DNA of 7,536 nt from Nitrosopumilaceae archaeon (GTDB lineage Archaea > Thermoproteota > Nitrososphaeria > Nitrososphaerales > Nitrosopumilaceae): NCBI GenBank assembly GCA_013867245.1, contig JACENB010000046.1:1-7536 (forward strand), in the 5' to 3' direction. The notes below the pieces were generated by a model, which did no database searches, was not told where the DNA came from, and saw only the letters and a list, made by a program, of their open reading frames with translations. Positions 1 to 5,895 of the stretch are shown piece by piece; position 1 is the first letter of the stretch; every line of letters begins with the position of its first letter. Position numbers and translations under genes: made by a program.

Positions 1-954
1 AAATGTTTTTTGTAGCAATCCAAATGACGTTCTGACATCACCCACTGGATTGAATTGTAATATTGGTAAATCAATTCCTGTTTGGTTAAATTCCTCAAGT
101 TGTTTTTTGGATTCCTCAGGTGTACCAGCTACTACAAGTTCTTTTAACATTGAATTTGTAACTAATTCATAATTAGATGAAAAACCCGTTTTTTTAAACT
201 CTTCAAAAATATTTGATGTTTCCTTTTCAAACCCATTTTTTGCCAAAAACTCCCTATAGATTTTACCAACAGATACATAAAACGCCAATGTTTTTTTTGC
301 ACGGGTAATCGCTTCTTCAGAATTTTCTGAAATACATGTAATTATTTGACATGTTACGTCTATCTTTCTTTTTGATTGCATTTTTTGAATTGTTTCTTTC
401 ATTTCGTTTTTAGGTCTAAGATAAAAAATCACTCCATCTCCAACATCCCATGTCAGATTCACCATTTTTTCATTTATTGCTGCAATGTATATTGGAATTG
501 ATTCTCTTTGTGGTTTAATCAATAATGTAAAATTCTTCAAATTAAAAATTTCCCCTGAATATGTAATTGGTTTTCCAGAAGAAATCAATTTGATAATTTC
601 TACATATTCTTTCATTCTTTGCAAGGGTTTATCAAAACTATATCCATGAAAAGTCTCCACAATGGGCAAACTACTAGTTCCAAGACCAAGAATCACCCTG
701 CCTTTTGATATGGTATCTACAGTTACTGCTCCCATGGCAATTGTCGCAGGACTGCGTGAGTAGATGTTGATAATTGATGATCCTAACTTTTGAGTAGATG
801 TTTTACCTGCCACAGCACTTAACATTGAAAAATTCTCCATGCCCCATGTTTCAGGTACCCAAATTGTGTCTGTATGGGTTTTAGATATCATTTCAGCACA
901 GTTTAGAACCTCATTTACAGATAACATTGAGCCTAAACTGCATGCAATACGCAT
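1..954 (-). CDS. Luciferase-like (LLM class) F420/flavin-dependent oxidoreductase, 3' end cut by window
   Basis: The minus-strand frame is open from an ATG at 954-952 to the window edge, giving 318 residues without a stop. It reads as a luciferase-like monooxygenase / F420-dependent reductase of the Mer-like type (TIM barrel, soluble). The N-terminus MRIACSLGSM is the usual first strand. A segment IYSRSPATIAMGAVTVD (residues 64-80) is followed by GRVILGLGTS (85-94), the characteristic second block of the family. WVPETWG (32-38) is the loop after the second strand, and VAGTPEES (275-282) is the typical C-terminal 'xxGTPEE' motif. Family members run about 320-350 residues, so little is missing. 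Thaumarchaea make F420, which makes F420 the likelier cofactor than FMN; this is inference. The substrate cannot be told from sequence. Neighbours give no clue: the gene upstream is a small divergent one. Confidence 0.88.
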   Translation of the reverse strand, partial: MRIACSLGSMLSVNEVLNCAEMISKTHTDTIWVPETWGMENFSMLSAVAGKTSTQKLGSSIINIYSRSPATIAMGAVTVDTISKGRVILGLGTSSLPIVETFHGYSFDKPLQRMKEYVEIIKLISSGKPITYSGEIFNLKNFTLLIKPQRESIPIYIAAINEKMVNLTWDVGDGVIFYLRPKNEMKETIQKMQSKRKIDVTCQIITCISENSEEAITRAKKTLAFYVSVGKIYREFLAKNGFEKETSNIFEEFKKTGFSSNYELVTNSMLKELVVAGTPEESKKQLEEFNQTGIDLPILQFNPVGDVRTSFGLLQKTF

Positions 955-972
955 GAAATACCTGTGACTGAC

Positions 973-980
973 TGTATATT
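973..980 (-). promoter_or_regulatory. Candidate TATA box of the LLM oxidoreductase gene
   Basis: On the minus strand this reads AATATACA and lies 19-26 bases before the ATG at 954. That is about right, or slightly close, for a leaderless archaeal transcript. No Shine-Dalgarno sequence precedes the ATG. The call rests on position and composition only. Confidence 0.45.
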
Positions 981-1024
981 CTAGTGTTCTGTTTTAGCAT
1001 TGGGTTAATTTTGATTGAGGTGCC

Positions 1025-1032
1025 GTATTATT
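1025..1032 (+). promoter_or_regulatory. Candidate TATA box for the 48-residue gene
   Basis: GTATTATT lies 25-32 bases before the TTG start at 1057. A second TATA-like string, TGTATATC at 1041-1048, is too close to that start to serve a leaderless message. Weak evidence by position only. Confidence 0.3.
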
Positions 1033-1056
1033 GGAAAATCTGTATATCAGTAACTA

Positions 1057-1203
1057 TTGAGCCAAGAAACATTTGCAGAAAAAACCCATCAAGAATCCAA
1101 TTTTTGGAATAACGCCACCAAATATGCTTCAGCGAGCAAAGATGAGCCATTTGTGGAAGAGGTTGCATACATGATGGTCACATTGCACAGAACTGGTGCA
1201 TAA
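1057..1203 (+). CDS. Small acidic protein of 48 residues, TTG start, unknown function
   Basis: A plus-strand frame runs from TTG (1057-1059) to TAA (1201-1203). TTG is the only possible start near the N-terminus: an in-frame TAA sits at 1051-1053, and no in-frame ATG occurs until near the C-terminus. The product begins MSQETFAEKT and ends MMVTLHRTGA. It is hydrophilic and mostly acidic in the middle (ASASKDEPFVEEVAYMM), with no cysteines and no membrane segment. It ends 10 bases before the end of the convergent nucleotidyltransferase gene, so it fills the gap neatly. A TATA-like GTATTATT at 1025-1032 lies 25-32 bases upstream. The opposite-strand frame over the same DNA gives a less protein-like product rich in Cys and Tyr. 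I do not recognise the family. It could be a spurious frame, but amino-acid composition and fit favour a real gene. Confidence 0.55.
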   Translation: MSQETFAEKTHQESNFWNNATKYASASKDEPFVEEVAYMMVTLHRTGA

Positions 1204-1238
1204 ATCAAAAAAACTATTTTATTATTTTCTCTATTTCC
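1204..1238. terminator. Bidirectional T-tract terminator between convergent genes
   Basis: On the minus strand, seven T residues (1213-1207) directly follow the TAG of the nucleotidyltransferase gene. On the plus strand, T-rich runs (1217-1220 and 1222-1228) follow the TAA of the 48-residue gene, inside the end of the opposing gene. Archaeal RNA polymerase stops at T-tracts without needing a hairpin, and none is seen here. Function is inferred. Confidence 0.5.
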
Positions 1239-1882
1239 AATGCACATTCCTCCATATCTTTGAAGGAATCTACAGAATACCATTTAGAATTTTTATATTT
1301 TATTGTATTTAGAATTCCTTTTTTTGCATATTTAGGAAATACTGTTTTTTCAATATCGCCTCTATCTGGAAGTTCTTTTAAAACTGCTTTTTCTAAATGA
1401 TATATTCCAGCATTCATCCAAGTATCTGAAATTTCTTTTTTCTCTTTGAAATTTAAAATCTTATCATCCTCAGTTTCCAAAATACCATATTTTGTTCTCA
1501 GTTCAATAGCAGCAATTGCATTTTTCTTTTTTTGTAATTTTTTTAAATCAATATCTGTAATCGTATCTCCGTTCAAAACAAAAAATGATTTTTCATTAAT
1601 CATTTTTCCTGCTTTTTTAATTGCCCCACCAGTACCTAATGGTGTTTTTTCAATCGAGAATTTTATTTTTATTCCAATATCTTTCATGTTCAAATGATTT
1701 TCAATCATTTCTGTTTTGTATCCTGTACAAATGATGATCTCTTTGATTCCAAATTTTTTAAGATATCTAATTTGCCATTCAATAATGGGTATGTTCTTTA
1801 TTGGAACAAGAGGTTTTGGAACATAATCTGTTACTGGTTTTAGTCTTTTTCCTCGACCTCCAGCCAGAATGATTGCTTTCAT
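1214..1882 (-). CDS. Stand-alone sugar-phosphate nucleotidyltransferase (NDP-sugar pyrophosphorylase family)
   Basis: The 222-residue product transfers a nucleotide from an NTP to a sugar phosphate, giving an NDP-sugar and pyrophosphate, in the cytosol. It starts MKAIILAGGRGKRLKP (1-16), the Rossmann-like nucleotide-binding loop (GGxGxRL). PKPLVPI (22-28) holds the catalytic Lys23. PLGTGGAI (81-88) contacts the base and sugar, NGD at 104-106 supplies the metal-binding Asp106, and NAGIY (157-161) is the sugar-contact strand. WYSVDSFKDM (201-210) matches the typical end of the domain, with Asp205 as the second metal ligand. The length equals the catalytic domain alone: there is no hexapeptide-repeat or phosphomutase domain. 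It resembles the mannose-1-phosphate guanylyltransferase / GlmU-N / heptose nucleotidyltransferase groups. The actual sugar and base cannot be read from sequence. A strong leaderless promoter precedes it, so it is probably transcribed alone. Confidence 0.9.
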   Translation of the reverse strand: MKAIILAGGRGKRLKPVTDYVPKPLVPIKNIPIIEWQIRYLKKFGIKEIIICTGYKTEMIENHLNMKDIGIKIKFSIEKTPLGTGGAIKKAGKMINEKSFFVLNGDTITDIDLKKLQKKKNAIAAIELRTKYGILETEDDKILNFKEKKEISDTWMNAGIYHLEKAVLKELPDRGDIEKTVFPKYAKKGILNTIKYKNSKWYSVDSFKDMEECALEIEKIIK

Positions 1883-1902
1883 TAATTTTGTCTAATTTTT
1901 AG

Positions 1903-1910
1903 AGTATATC
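1903..1910 (-). promoter_or_regulatory. TATA box of the nucleotidyltransferase gene
   Basis: On the minus strand this reads GATATACT and lies 21-28 bases before the ATG at 1882, the spacing expected for a leaderless archaeal gene. No Shine-Dalgarno-like sequence lies between. It sits in the 36-base gap after the upstream gene's stop and separates this gene from that cluster. Confidence 0.6.
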
Positions 1911-1918
1911 AAAATTTT

Positions 1919-2185
1919 CTATTTTGGTTCTTTGGTTTTCATACCAACACTATCTTTATTTTTTAATTCTGAATCATCAACTATTTGTTCCATCTTTTCT
2001 GCAAATTCCTTGTAAATTTTCTCTAATTCCTTTAGAGGGAGTTCAATCCCCAACAACTTCATAGTTTTATTCCAAGATTCTATGTATTTCTCATCATCAA
2101 GACCCTTACCCAAAGTCTCTGCTATAGAATGAACCCCTTCCGTTTTTCCTAGAGCATAGATGGCTATTTCACGTTCAGTTAGCAT
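1919..2185 (-). CDS. Acidic helical protein of 88 residues, unknown function
   Basis: I choose the ATG at 2185-2183 (product begins MLTEREIAIYALG). A GTG at 2194 would add three residues. However, that GTG lies inside AGTGA (2195-2191), which is spaced five bases from the ATG and looks like a weak ribosome binding site. The product is soluble, without cysteines or membrane segments, and strongly predicted helical by eye: an N-terminal helix, then GKGLDDEKYIESWNKTMKLL, then an amphipathic helix LPLKELEKIYKEFAEKMEQI, and a charged, lysine-rich tail. The start overlaps the end of the preceding cysteine-rich gene by 11 bases (2175-2185), so translation is probably coupled. It is the last gene of the 2712-to-1919 cluster. 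I do not recognise the family. Confidence 0.75.
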   Translation of the reverse strand: MLTEREIAIYALGKTEGVHSIAETLGKGLDDEKYIESWNKTMKLLGIELPLKELEKIYKEFAEKMEQIVDDSELKNKDSVGMKTKEPK

Positions 2186-2312
2186 TATTTTCACTTTCTG
2201 TCATGTAGTAGTGTAATTCAGTATAGCACTCGACACAGTATTCTTCAAAATTTGTATGATCACAGTCATAGACTTTTTTTACATCATTACTGCATTTTGC
2301 ACAAATTGGCAT
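2175..2312 (-). CDS. Small cysteine-rich zinc-finger-like protein, 45 residues
   Basis: A minus-strand frame from ATG (2312-2310) to TGA (2177-2175) encodes a 45-residue protein starting MPICAKCSND. The cysteine and histidine spacing is C4-x2-C7, C17-x-H19, C26-x2-C29, plus His34. That is enough for one or two zinc sites, loosely like a B-box or treble-clef finger, but it does not match any family I can name with confidence. The tail is acidic (TESENNAN). The gene begins seven bases after the stop of the membrane protein gene, and its end overlaps the next gene by 11 bases. All three therefore look like one transcript. The ATG is preceded by ATCATC, the same context as the start of the membrane protein gene. 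The short, ordered CxxC pairs and tight packing make it a real gene; its role is unknown. Confidence 0.8.
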   Translation of the reverse strand: MPICAKCSNDVKKVYDCDHTNFEEYCVECYTELHYYMTESENNAN

Positions 2313-2319
2313 GATGATC

Positions 2320-2712
2320 TTATTTTGATTTTGCTATTTTGATTCCACCCAATGCAAGTTGAATTACAGCTGGAATAAGCATCATAGCCATAGATGCCAT
2401 TGGATCTCTTTCTGAAGTTTCAGATGATGGTGATGGGTTGACCATAATTGCAATTCCTCCAATAATGATCAAAATACCTGTAATTATGATCATTACACCT
2501 AATCCTTTGGATGGCTCTTTTAGTGATATGAAGAATGCTATAATTGGTAAAATTAATGCAGGTGCTCCTAGACCTATGCCTCTTTGCATATGATCAAGTG
2601 GTAAAAATCCATAATCGCCATCTGAAGACATTGCAACAGCTACATCTGCAGCATAAATTAGAAGCAAACCTATTGCAATTCCTGTTATAACTAATGCTGC
2701 AGTTAGTGCCAT
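2320..2712 (-). CDS. Small four-helix integral membrane protein, unknown function
   Basis: The 130-residue product has four clear hydrophobic segments: about 4-28, 47-64, 70-92 and 108-127. Between the first two is an acidic loop (DGDYGFLPLDHMQRG, 31-45). Between the third and fourth is a Ser/Pro/Glu loop (PSPSSETSERDP, 93-104). The C-terminus is positive (KIAKSK), suggesting it faces the cytoplasm. No catalytic or transport motif is visible and I do not recognise the family. The gene is the first of a tight cluster with a cysteine-rich mini-protein and an acidic helical protein. It starts 34 bases after the purK stop on the same strand, so readthrough from purK is possible, but a TATA-like element in that gap suggests its own promoter. 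The ATG at 2712 is the first in frame and leaves a full first membrane segment. Confidence 0.8.
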   Translation of the reverse strand: MALTAALVITGIAIGLLLIYAADVAVAMSSDGDYGFLPLDHMQRGIGLGAPALILPIIAFFISLKEPSKGLGVMIIITGILIIIGGIAIMVNPSPSSETSERDPMASMAMMLIPAVIQLALGGIKIAKSK

Positions 2713-2733
2713 GATGATTTTTTCCCCTCACAA

Positions 2734-2741
2734 TTATTAAA
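2734..2741 (-). promoter_or_regulatory. Candidate TATA box for the membrane-protein cluster
   Basis: On the minus strand this reads TTTAATAA and lies 22-29 bases before the ATG at 2712. A purine-rich GAGGGG follows it and could act as a weak ribosome binding site if a short leader is made. It is the only TATA-like string in the 34-base gap after purK. Confidence 0.5.
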
Positions 2742-2746
2742 CCTAA

Positions 2747-3889
2747 TCATACAGATTGAACTACTGCCCTAGGTTTTATGGAATCTAGTTTCTTTAACAA
2801 ATCCTCTACTGATTCATTATTTGTCGAAATGAGGTTGAAATGACCTAATTTCCTCATTGGTTTTGAAATCTTTTTTCCATACATTTTAAGAAATAAGTTC
2901 TCATCAGGAATTTCTAATGGCTTGTATTCACCTTCAAATGTTTTTGTTCCCAAAATGTTGTACATTATTGTGGGACGTAAAAGTTTGGTACTGCCAAGTT
3001 CTAATCCCAAAATTGCACGTAAATGCTGTTCAAACTGAGACGTTTCACTAGATTCCAAAGTATGATGTCCCGAATTGTGAACTCTTGGAGCTATTTCATT
3101 AATTACAATCTGATCATCTTGAGTGACAAACATCTCAATTCCAAACACACCTGCACCTTTTAGTACATTCATAGTTTGACTTGCAATTTTCTCAGCATTT
3201 TTTGTTATTTCTTCAGAAACTCTGGCAGGAGCAATTGTTTCACGCAAAATATTTTCTTCATGAATATTCTCTACAAGCGGAAATGTTTTGATTTCACCCT
3301 TAGTATTTCTAGCAGCAATTACAGATACTTCCATTTTGAAGGGTACAAATTTTTCTAACATTAATTTTTGACCTTTGAAATAATCATATGCTGTTTGGAC
3401 CATGTCTTCGGAATCAACCTTAAAGTTTCCTCTACCATCATATGCATCCCGTCTTGCCTTGAGTAATGCCGGATAACCAAATTTTTTCAATCCTTCTTTG
3501 ACATCATTAATGTTTGAAATCTTTATGAATTCTGGAACAGGAATATTGTGTTCTTTAAGAAAAGTTTTTTGTAAAAATTTATCTTGAATTGTATGTAATG
3601 TCTCAGGAGATGGATTAATTTCTGCATTTTTTTCAACTGATTTTAAAACTTCACTGTCTCCAGATTCAATTTCATATGTTATGATGTCTGATTTTTCTGA
3701 GAGTTCAATTATAGCATCTTTATTTTTAAAATCGGCAACAATTTGCTCTGCTCCGACTTGTGCGGCCGGACAATTTTCAGTAGGATCTAGTACTATGATT
3801 TTTGAAACATTTTCAGGCATCTTTTTGGCAGCTTCTGCAATCATCATACCAAGTTGTCCTCCTCCTATGATCCCTAGAATTTTGGCCAT
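2747..3889 (-). CDS. purK: N5-carboxyaminoimidazole ribonucleotide synthase, PurK
   Basis: PurK is an ATP-grasp enzyme that joins bicarbonate to AIR using ATP, giving N5-CAIR in de novo purine synthesis (cytosolic). The 380-residue product starts MAKILGIIGGGQLGMM, with GGGQLG at 9-14, the N-terminal motif of this group. TYEIE (71-75), YDGRGN (150-155), EKFV (179-182) and NEIAPRVHNSGHHT (264-277) are the ATP-, metal- and substrate-binding blocks. RKLGH (346-350) marks the C-terminal domain. The length is normal for PurK. I choose the ATG at 3889, because the frame's earlier ATG at 3973 would add 28 non-homologous residues and run over the divergent purE promoter. A TATA-like element fits the chosen start. 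The partner purE is divergent next door. Confidence 0.95.
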   Translation of the reverse strand: MAKILGIIGGGQLGMMIAEAAKKMPENVSKIIVLDPTENCPAAQVGAEQIVADFKNKDAIIELSEKSDIITYEIESGDSEVLKSVEKNAEINPSPETLHTIQDKFLQKTFLKEHNIPVPEFIKISNINDVKEGLKKFGYPALLKARRDAYDGRGNFKVDSEDMVQTAYDYFKGQKLMLEKFVPFKMEVSVIAARNTKGEIKTFPLVENIHEENILRETIAPARVSEEITKNAEKIASQTMNVLKGAGVFGIEMFVTQDDQIVINEIAPRVHNSGHHTLESSETSQFEQHLRAILGLELGSTKLLRPTIMYNILGTKTFEGEYKPLEIPDENLFLKMYGKKISKPMRKLGHFNLISTNNESVEDLLKKLDSIKPRAVVQSV

Positions 3890-3909
3890 ATTATGCTCAA
3901 TATCTTTGG

Positions 3910-3917
3910 AATAAAAA
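3910..3917 (-). promoter_or_regulatory. Candidate purK TATA box
   Basis: On the minus strand this reads TTTTTATT and lies 21-28 bases before the purK ATG at 3889, as for a leaderless transcript. This spacing supports the shorter purK start over the ATG at 3973, which lies upstream of the box. Confidence 0.5.
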
Positions 3918-3959
3918 TAGCTAATGTTGTATATTCTTGAAAAAACTAAATCGTTATCA

Positions 3960-3967
3960 TTAATTAC
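3960..3967 (+). promoter_or_regulatory. Weak candidate purE TATA box
   Basis: TTAATTAC lies 22-29 bases before the GTG start of purE at 3989. It is a poor TATA match, but position and AT-richness fit. The whole 99-base purK/purE spacer (3890-3988) must hold both divergent promoters. I saw no clear operator repeat in it. Confidence 0.35.
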
Positions 3968-3988
3968 TAACAAGTTTTTTCTAATATC

Positions 3989-4564
3989 GTGTCATATTCA
4001 AAAAAACCTCTTGTTGGAATCATAATGGGATCTAGTTCAGATTCTAGAATTATGAAAGGAGCTGCAGAAATTCTTGATGAGTTTAAAGTAAAACATGAAG
4101 ATCAGATTATTTCTGCACACAGAACACCAGCTAGATTGACAGAATATGCGCAACACGCAGAAAAAATGGGTTTTGACATAATCATTGCAGGTGCCGGAGG
4201 GGCTGCACATCTTCCAGGTATGATTGCATCTCACACTGTAATTCCTGTTATCGGAGTACCAATTTTGGTCTATAATGACAAACATCACAAAAAAACAGAC
4301 ACTGAAAAATTTTCAGCGTTTGGAGGATTGGATTCATTGTTATCCATTACTGAAATGCCATCAGGTTCCCCTGTGGTTGCAGTTGGAGTAAACAAAGCAG
4401 GTAATGCCGGAATTTACGCAATGAAAATTTTGGCAAACAAATTTCCAGAACTCAAAAAGAAGTTAAAACAGCACAAGTCTGATCAACATAAATCAGTTGT
4501 TAAAGAATCCGAGATGATGAAGAAACAAGGATTGTCTTCTTTTGCTAAAAAGAAATTCAAATAA
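3989..4564 (+). CDS. purE: N5-CAIR mutase, PurE class I-like, with insertion and basic tail
   Basis: PurE moves the carboxyl of N5-CAIR (made by PurK) to C4, giving CAIR. The 191-residue product has MGSSSDSR (13-20), SAHRTP (42-47, with the catalytic His44) and AGAGGAAHLPGM (67-78), all diagnostic. SITEMPSGSPVV and KAG (119-138) form the end of the core. The start is GTG at 3989: an in-frame TAA at 3968-3970 lies just upstream and no ATG intervenes. Compared from memory with E. coli PurE, about 14 extra residues (within LVYNDKHHKKTDTEKFSAF, 93-111) sit between the conserved VPI and GLDSL, close to the active site. The C-terminus is longer and lysine-rich (about 155-191). Pairing with purK argues for the mutase rather than the AIR carboxylase type. 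It abuts the ilvA-like gene tail to tail. Confidence 0.94.
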   Translation: MSYSKKPLVGIIMGSSSDSRIMKGAAEILDEFKVKHEDQIISAHRTPARLTEYAQHAEKMGFDIIIAGAGGAAHLPGMIASHTVIPVIGVPILVYNDKHHKKTDTEKFSAFGGLDSLLSITEMPSGSPVVAVGVNKAGNAGIYAMKILANKFPELKKKLKQHKSDQHKSVVKESEMMKKQGLSSFAKKKFK

Positions 4565-5773
4565 TTATGTCAACAATGTGAATTGAACATCTTTCTTACG
4601 TAATGCTTCAATTAATGCATCTGCCTGTTCTTTTCCTTGGGTTTCTAAATTCATAGTAACCGCAGCAGAACCTGCATTAACATTTGAACTTAATCTATCA
4701 TGTACAACTTCTACAATATTTGCATTGGCAAGAGTGATTTCATCAACAATGTCTTTGAAAGCCCCCGGTCTGTCAGGTAGCAATATTGATAATTTGAGTA
4801 ATCTGCCCATGGCAACTAGACCTTTGTCTACTATCTGACCTAGCAAATACATGTCAACATTTCCGCCAGCCAATACTGCAACAACTTTTTTTCCAGGAGC
4901 CGGTTTTTTTGAAATCAGGTAAGCTAAACTGACCGCACCAGCTGGCTCTACAACAAACTTCATTCTTTCCATTAGCAAAAACATAGCTTTTGTGATCTCA
5001 GTATCGTCAACTAGAACAATTTCATCTATCAATTCATTGATTACACTAAATGTTAATTGTCCTGGAACTTTTACAGATATTCCATCTGCGATTGTCCTCG
5101 CACCGCCACTTGCAGTGATTGCTCCTTCTTTAACTGATTCGTACATTGATGGGAATGATCTTGATTGTACACCAATAACTCTGATGTTTGGATTTTTTTC
5201 TTTTATTGCAATTAGTGTACCTGCTGCTAATCCCCCACCCCCTATTGGAAGATAGACTTCTTCAACATCTGGTAAATCCTCAAGTATTTCTAAACCCATG
5301 ACTCCTTGTGCTGCAATAATTTGAGGATCATCAAATGCATGTATCATGGTAGCACCCGTCTCTCTTGCAATCTCCTTTGCTTTGGCAGATGATTCATCAT
5401 AGTTTACACCTTCCAAGACAACATTTGCACCATATCCTTTTGTCGCAGCAACTTTCGCAGGAGATGCATTTTTTGGCATTACGATGGTGCAAGGAATTTC
5501 TTCTAGGGCTGATGCCAATGCAACACCTTGTGCATGATTCCCTGCAGATGCTGCAACTACACCATTTTTCTTTTCTTCATTTGATAACGATTTAATTTTG
5601 TAATAAGCTCCGCGAATTTTAAATGAACCAGTCTTTTGTCTGAATTCTGCTTTAAGATAGACATCAGATTTTGTAAGCTCACTAAATGTAGGTGAATGAA
5701 TTAAAGGAGTTTTCTTTATTTCATTTCCTCGCATAGAGTTTGCTTTTACTACCTCTTCATAAGATGGATTCAT
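4565..5773 (-). CDS. ilvA: Threonine ammonia-lyase with C-terminal ACT domain
   Basis: This PLP enzyme deaminates threonine (and often serine) to 2-oxobutyrate, the first step of isoleucine synthesis. In the 402-residue product, KTGSFKIRGA (47-56) carries the PLP lysine Lys52. SAGNHAQG (76-83) binds the substrate carboxylate, GGGGLAAG (178-185) is the glycine loop holding the PLP phosphate, and VEPAGAVSLA (275-284) and AGGNVD (302-307) complete the fold II site. Residues about 326-400 form a single ACT domain (LLKLSILLPDRPGAFKDIV), typical of the roughly 400-residue form. That domain suggests allosteric control by isoleucine, valine or a similar ligand; the effector is not readable here. The choice between the biosynthetic IlvA and catabolic TdcB-like names is not certain. 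Thaumarchaea also have other isoleucine routes, so its pathway role is inferred. The stop touches the last base of purE. Confidence 0.93.
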   Translation of the reverse strand: MNPSYEEVVKANSMRGNEIKKTPLIHSPTFSELTKSDVYLKAEFRQKTGSFKIRGAYYKIKSLSNEEKKNGVVAASAGNHAQGVALASALEEIPCTIVMPKNASPAKVAATKGYGANVVLEGVNYDESSAKAKEIARETGATMIHAFDDPQIIAAQGVMGLEILEDLPDVEEVYLPIGGGGLAAGTLIAIKEKNPNIRVIGVQSRSFPSMYESVKEGAITASGGARTIADGISVKVPGQLTFSVINELIDEIVLVDDTEITKAMFLLMERMKFVVEPAGAVSLAYLISKKPAPGKKVVAVLAGGNVDMYLLGQIVDKGLVAMGRLLKLSILLPDRPGAFKDIVDEITLANANIVEVVHDRLSSNVNAGSAAVTMNLETQGKEQADALIEALRKKDVQFTLLT

Positions 5774-5795
5774 TGGAAATGTTGCTAAGAAAACG

Positions 5796-5803
5796 ATGTA
5801 TTT
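5796..5803 (-). promoter_or_regulatory. Candidate TATA box of the threonine ammonia-lyase gene
   Basis: On the minus strand this reads AAATACAT and lies 23-30 bases before the ATG at 5773. It overlaps one arm of an 8-base inverted repeat (5800-5807), so a protein bound there would compete with TBP. A second TATA-like string further upstream (rc of 5811-5820 region) would give a leader of about 20 bases. Confidence 0.45.
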
Positions 5804-5840
5804 GACTTCTTCTATACAAAAATTATTTTTTTAGTCAAAT
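5800..5840. repeat. Inverted repeat ATTTGACT/AGTCAAAT at the lyase promoter
   Basis: ATTTGACT at 5800-5807 and AGTCAAAT at 5833-5840 are perfect 8-base inverted arms separated by 25 bases. The nearer arm overlaps the candidate TATA box. The centre-to-centre spacing of 33 bases is about three DNA turns, which would fit a dimer or looped complex. As an operator this is inferred; a chance match in AT-rich DNA is possible. Confidence 0.4.
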
Positions 5841-5862
5841 TTTATGCGTAAATTTCAAGGAA

Positions 5863-5876
5863 TGGCTAAATAGCCA
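5863..5876. repeat. Perfect 14-base palindrome TGGCTA-AA-TAGCCA
   Basis: Six-base arms with an AA centre (5863-5868 and 5871-5876) lie about 90 bases before the lyase start. The arms are GC-richer than the surroundings. It could be a regulator site for the lyase gene or part of a 3' element of the gene ending at 5955. The evidence is symmetry only. Confidence 0.4.
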
Positions 5877-5882
5877 ACAAAT

Positions 5883-5895
5883 TGATTTTAAATCA
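5883..5895. repeat. Perfect 13-base palindrome TGATTT-T-AAATCA
   Basis: Six-base arms (5883-5888 and 5890-5895) flank a single T. It lies seven bases from the TGGCTA palindrome. Being AT-rich it is more likely to arise by chance. A 9-base direct repeat TCAAGGAAT (5855-5863 and 5898-5906) flanks both palindromes. No coding frame of useful length is seen in the 181-base gap 5774-5954. Confidence 0.3.

Noticed and set aside
1089..1283. A 64-codon minus-strand open frame overlapping the end of the nucleotidyltransferase gene
   Set aside because: It overlaps the nucleotidyltransferase by 70 bases in another frame, has a poor Cys/Tyr-rich composition, and is antisense to the better 48-residue frame at 1057-1203.
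2186..2194. GTG start at 2194 for the acidic helical protein
   Set aside because: It would add three residues only, and the GTG is part of an AGTGA string spaced five bases from the ATG at 2185, which better explains it as a ribosome binding site.
3890..3973. N-terminal extension of purK by 28 codons
   Set aside because: The added residues are unlike any PurK start, they cover the purE promoter and the purK TATA box, and MAKILGIIGGGQLG is the normal N-terminus.
4037..4288. An 83-codon minus-strand open frame inside purE
   Set aside because: It lies entirely antisense to a clear purE frame with diagnostic motifs, and its product is Cys/Asn/His-rich and low in protein-like character.
5844..5873. 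A nine-codon plus-strand frame (ATG at 5844) in the gap before the lyase gene
   Set aside because: It is too short and overlaps the palindrome; there is no sign of a leader-peptide attenuator such as runs of isoleucine codons.
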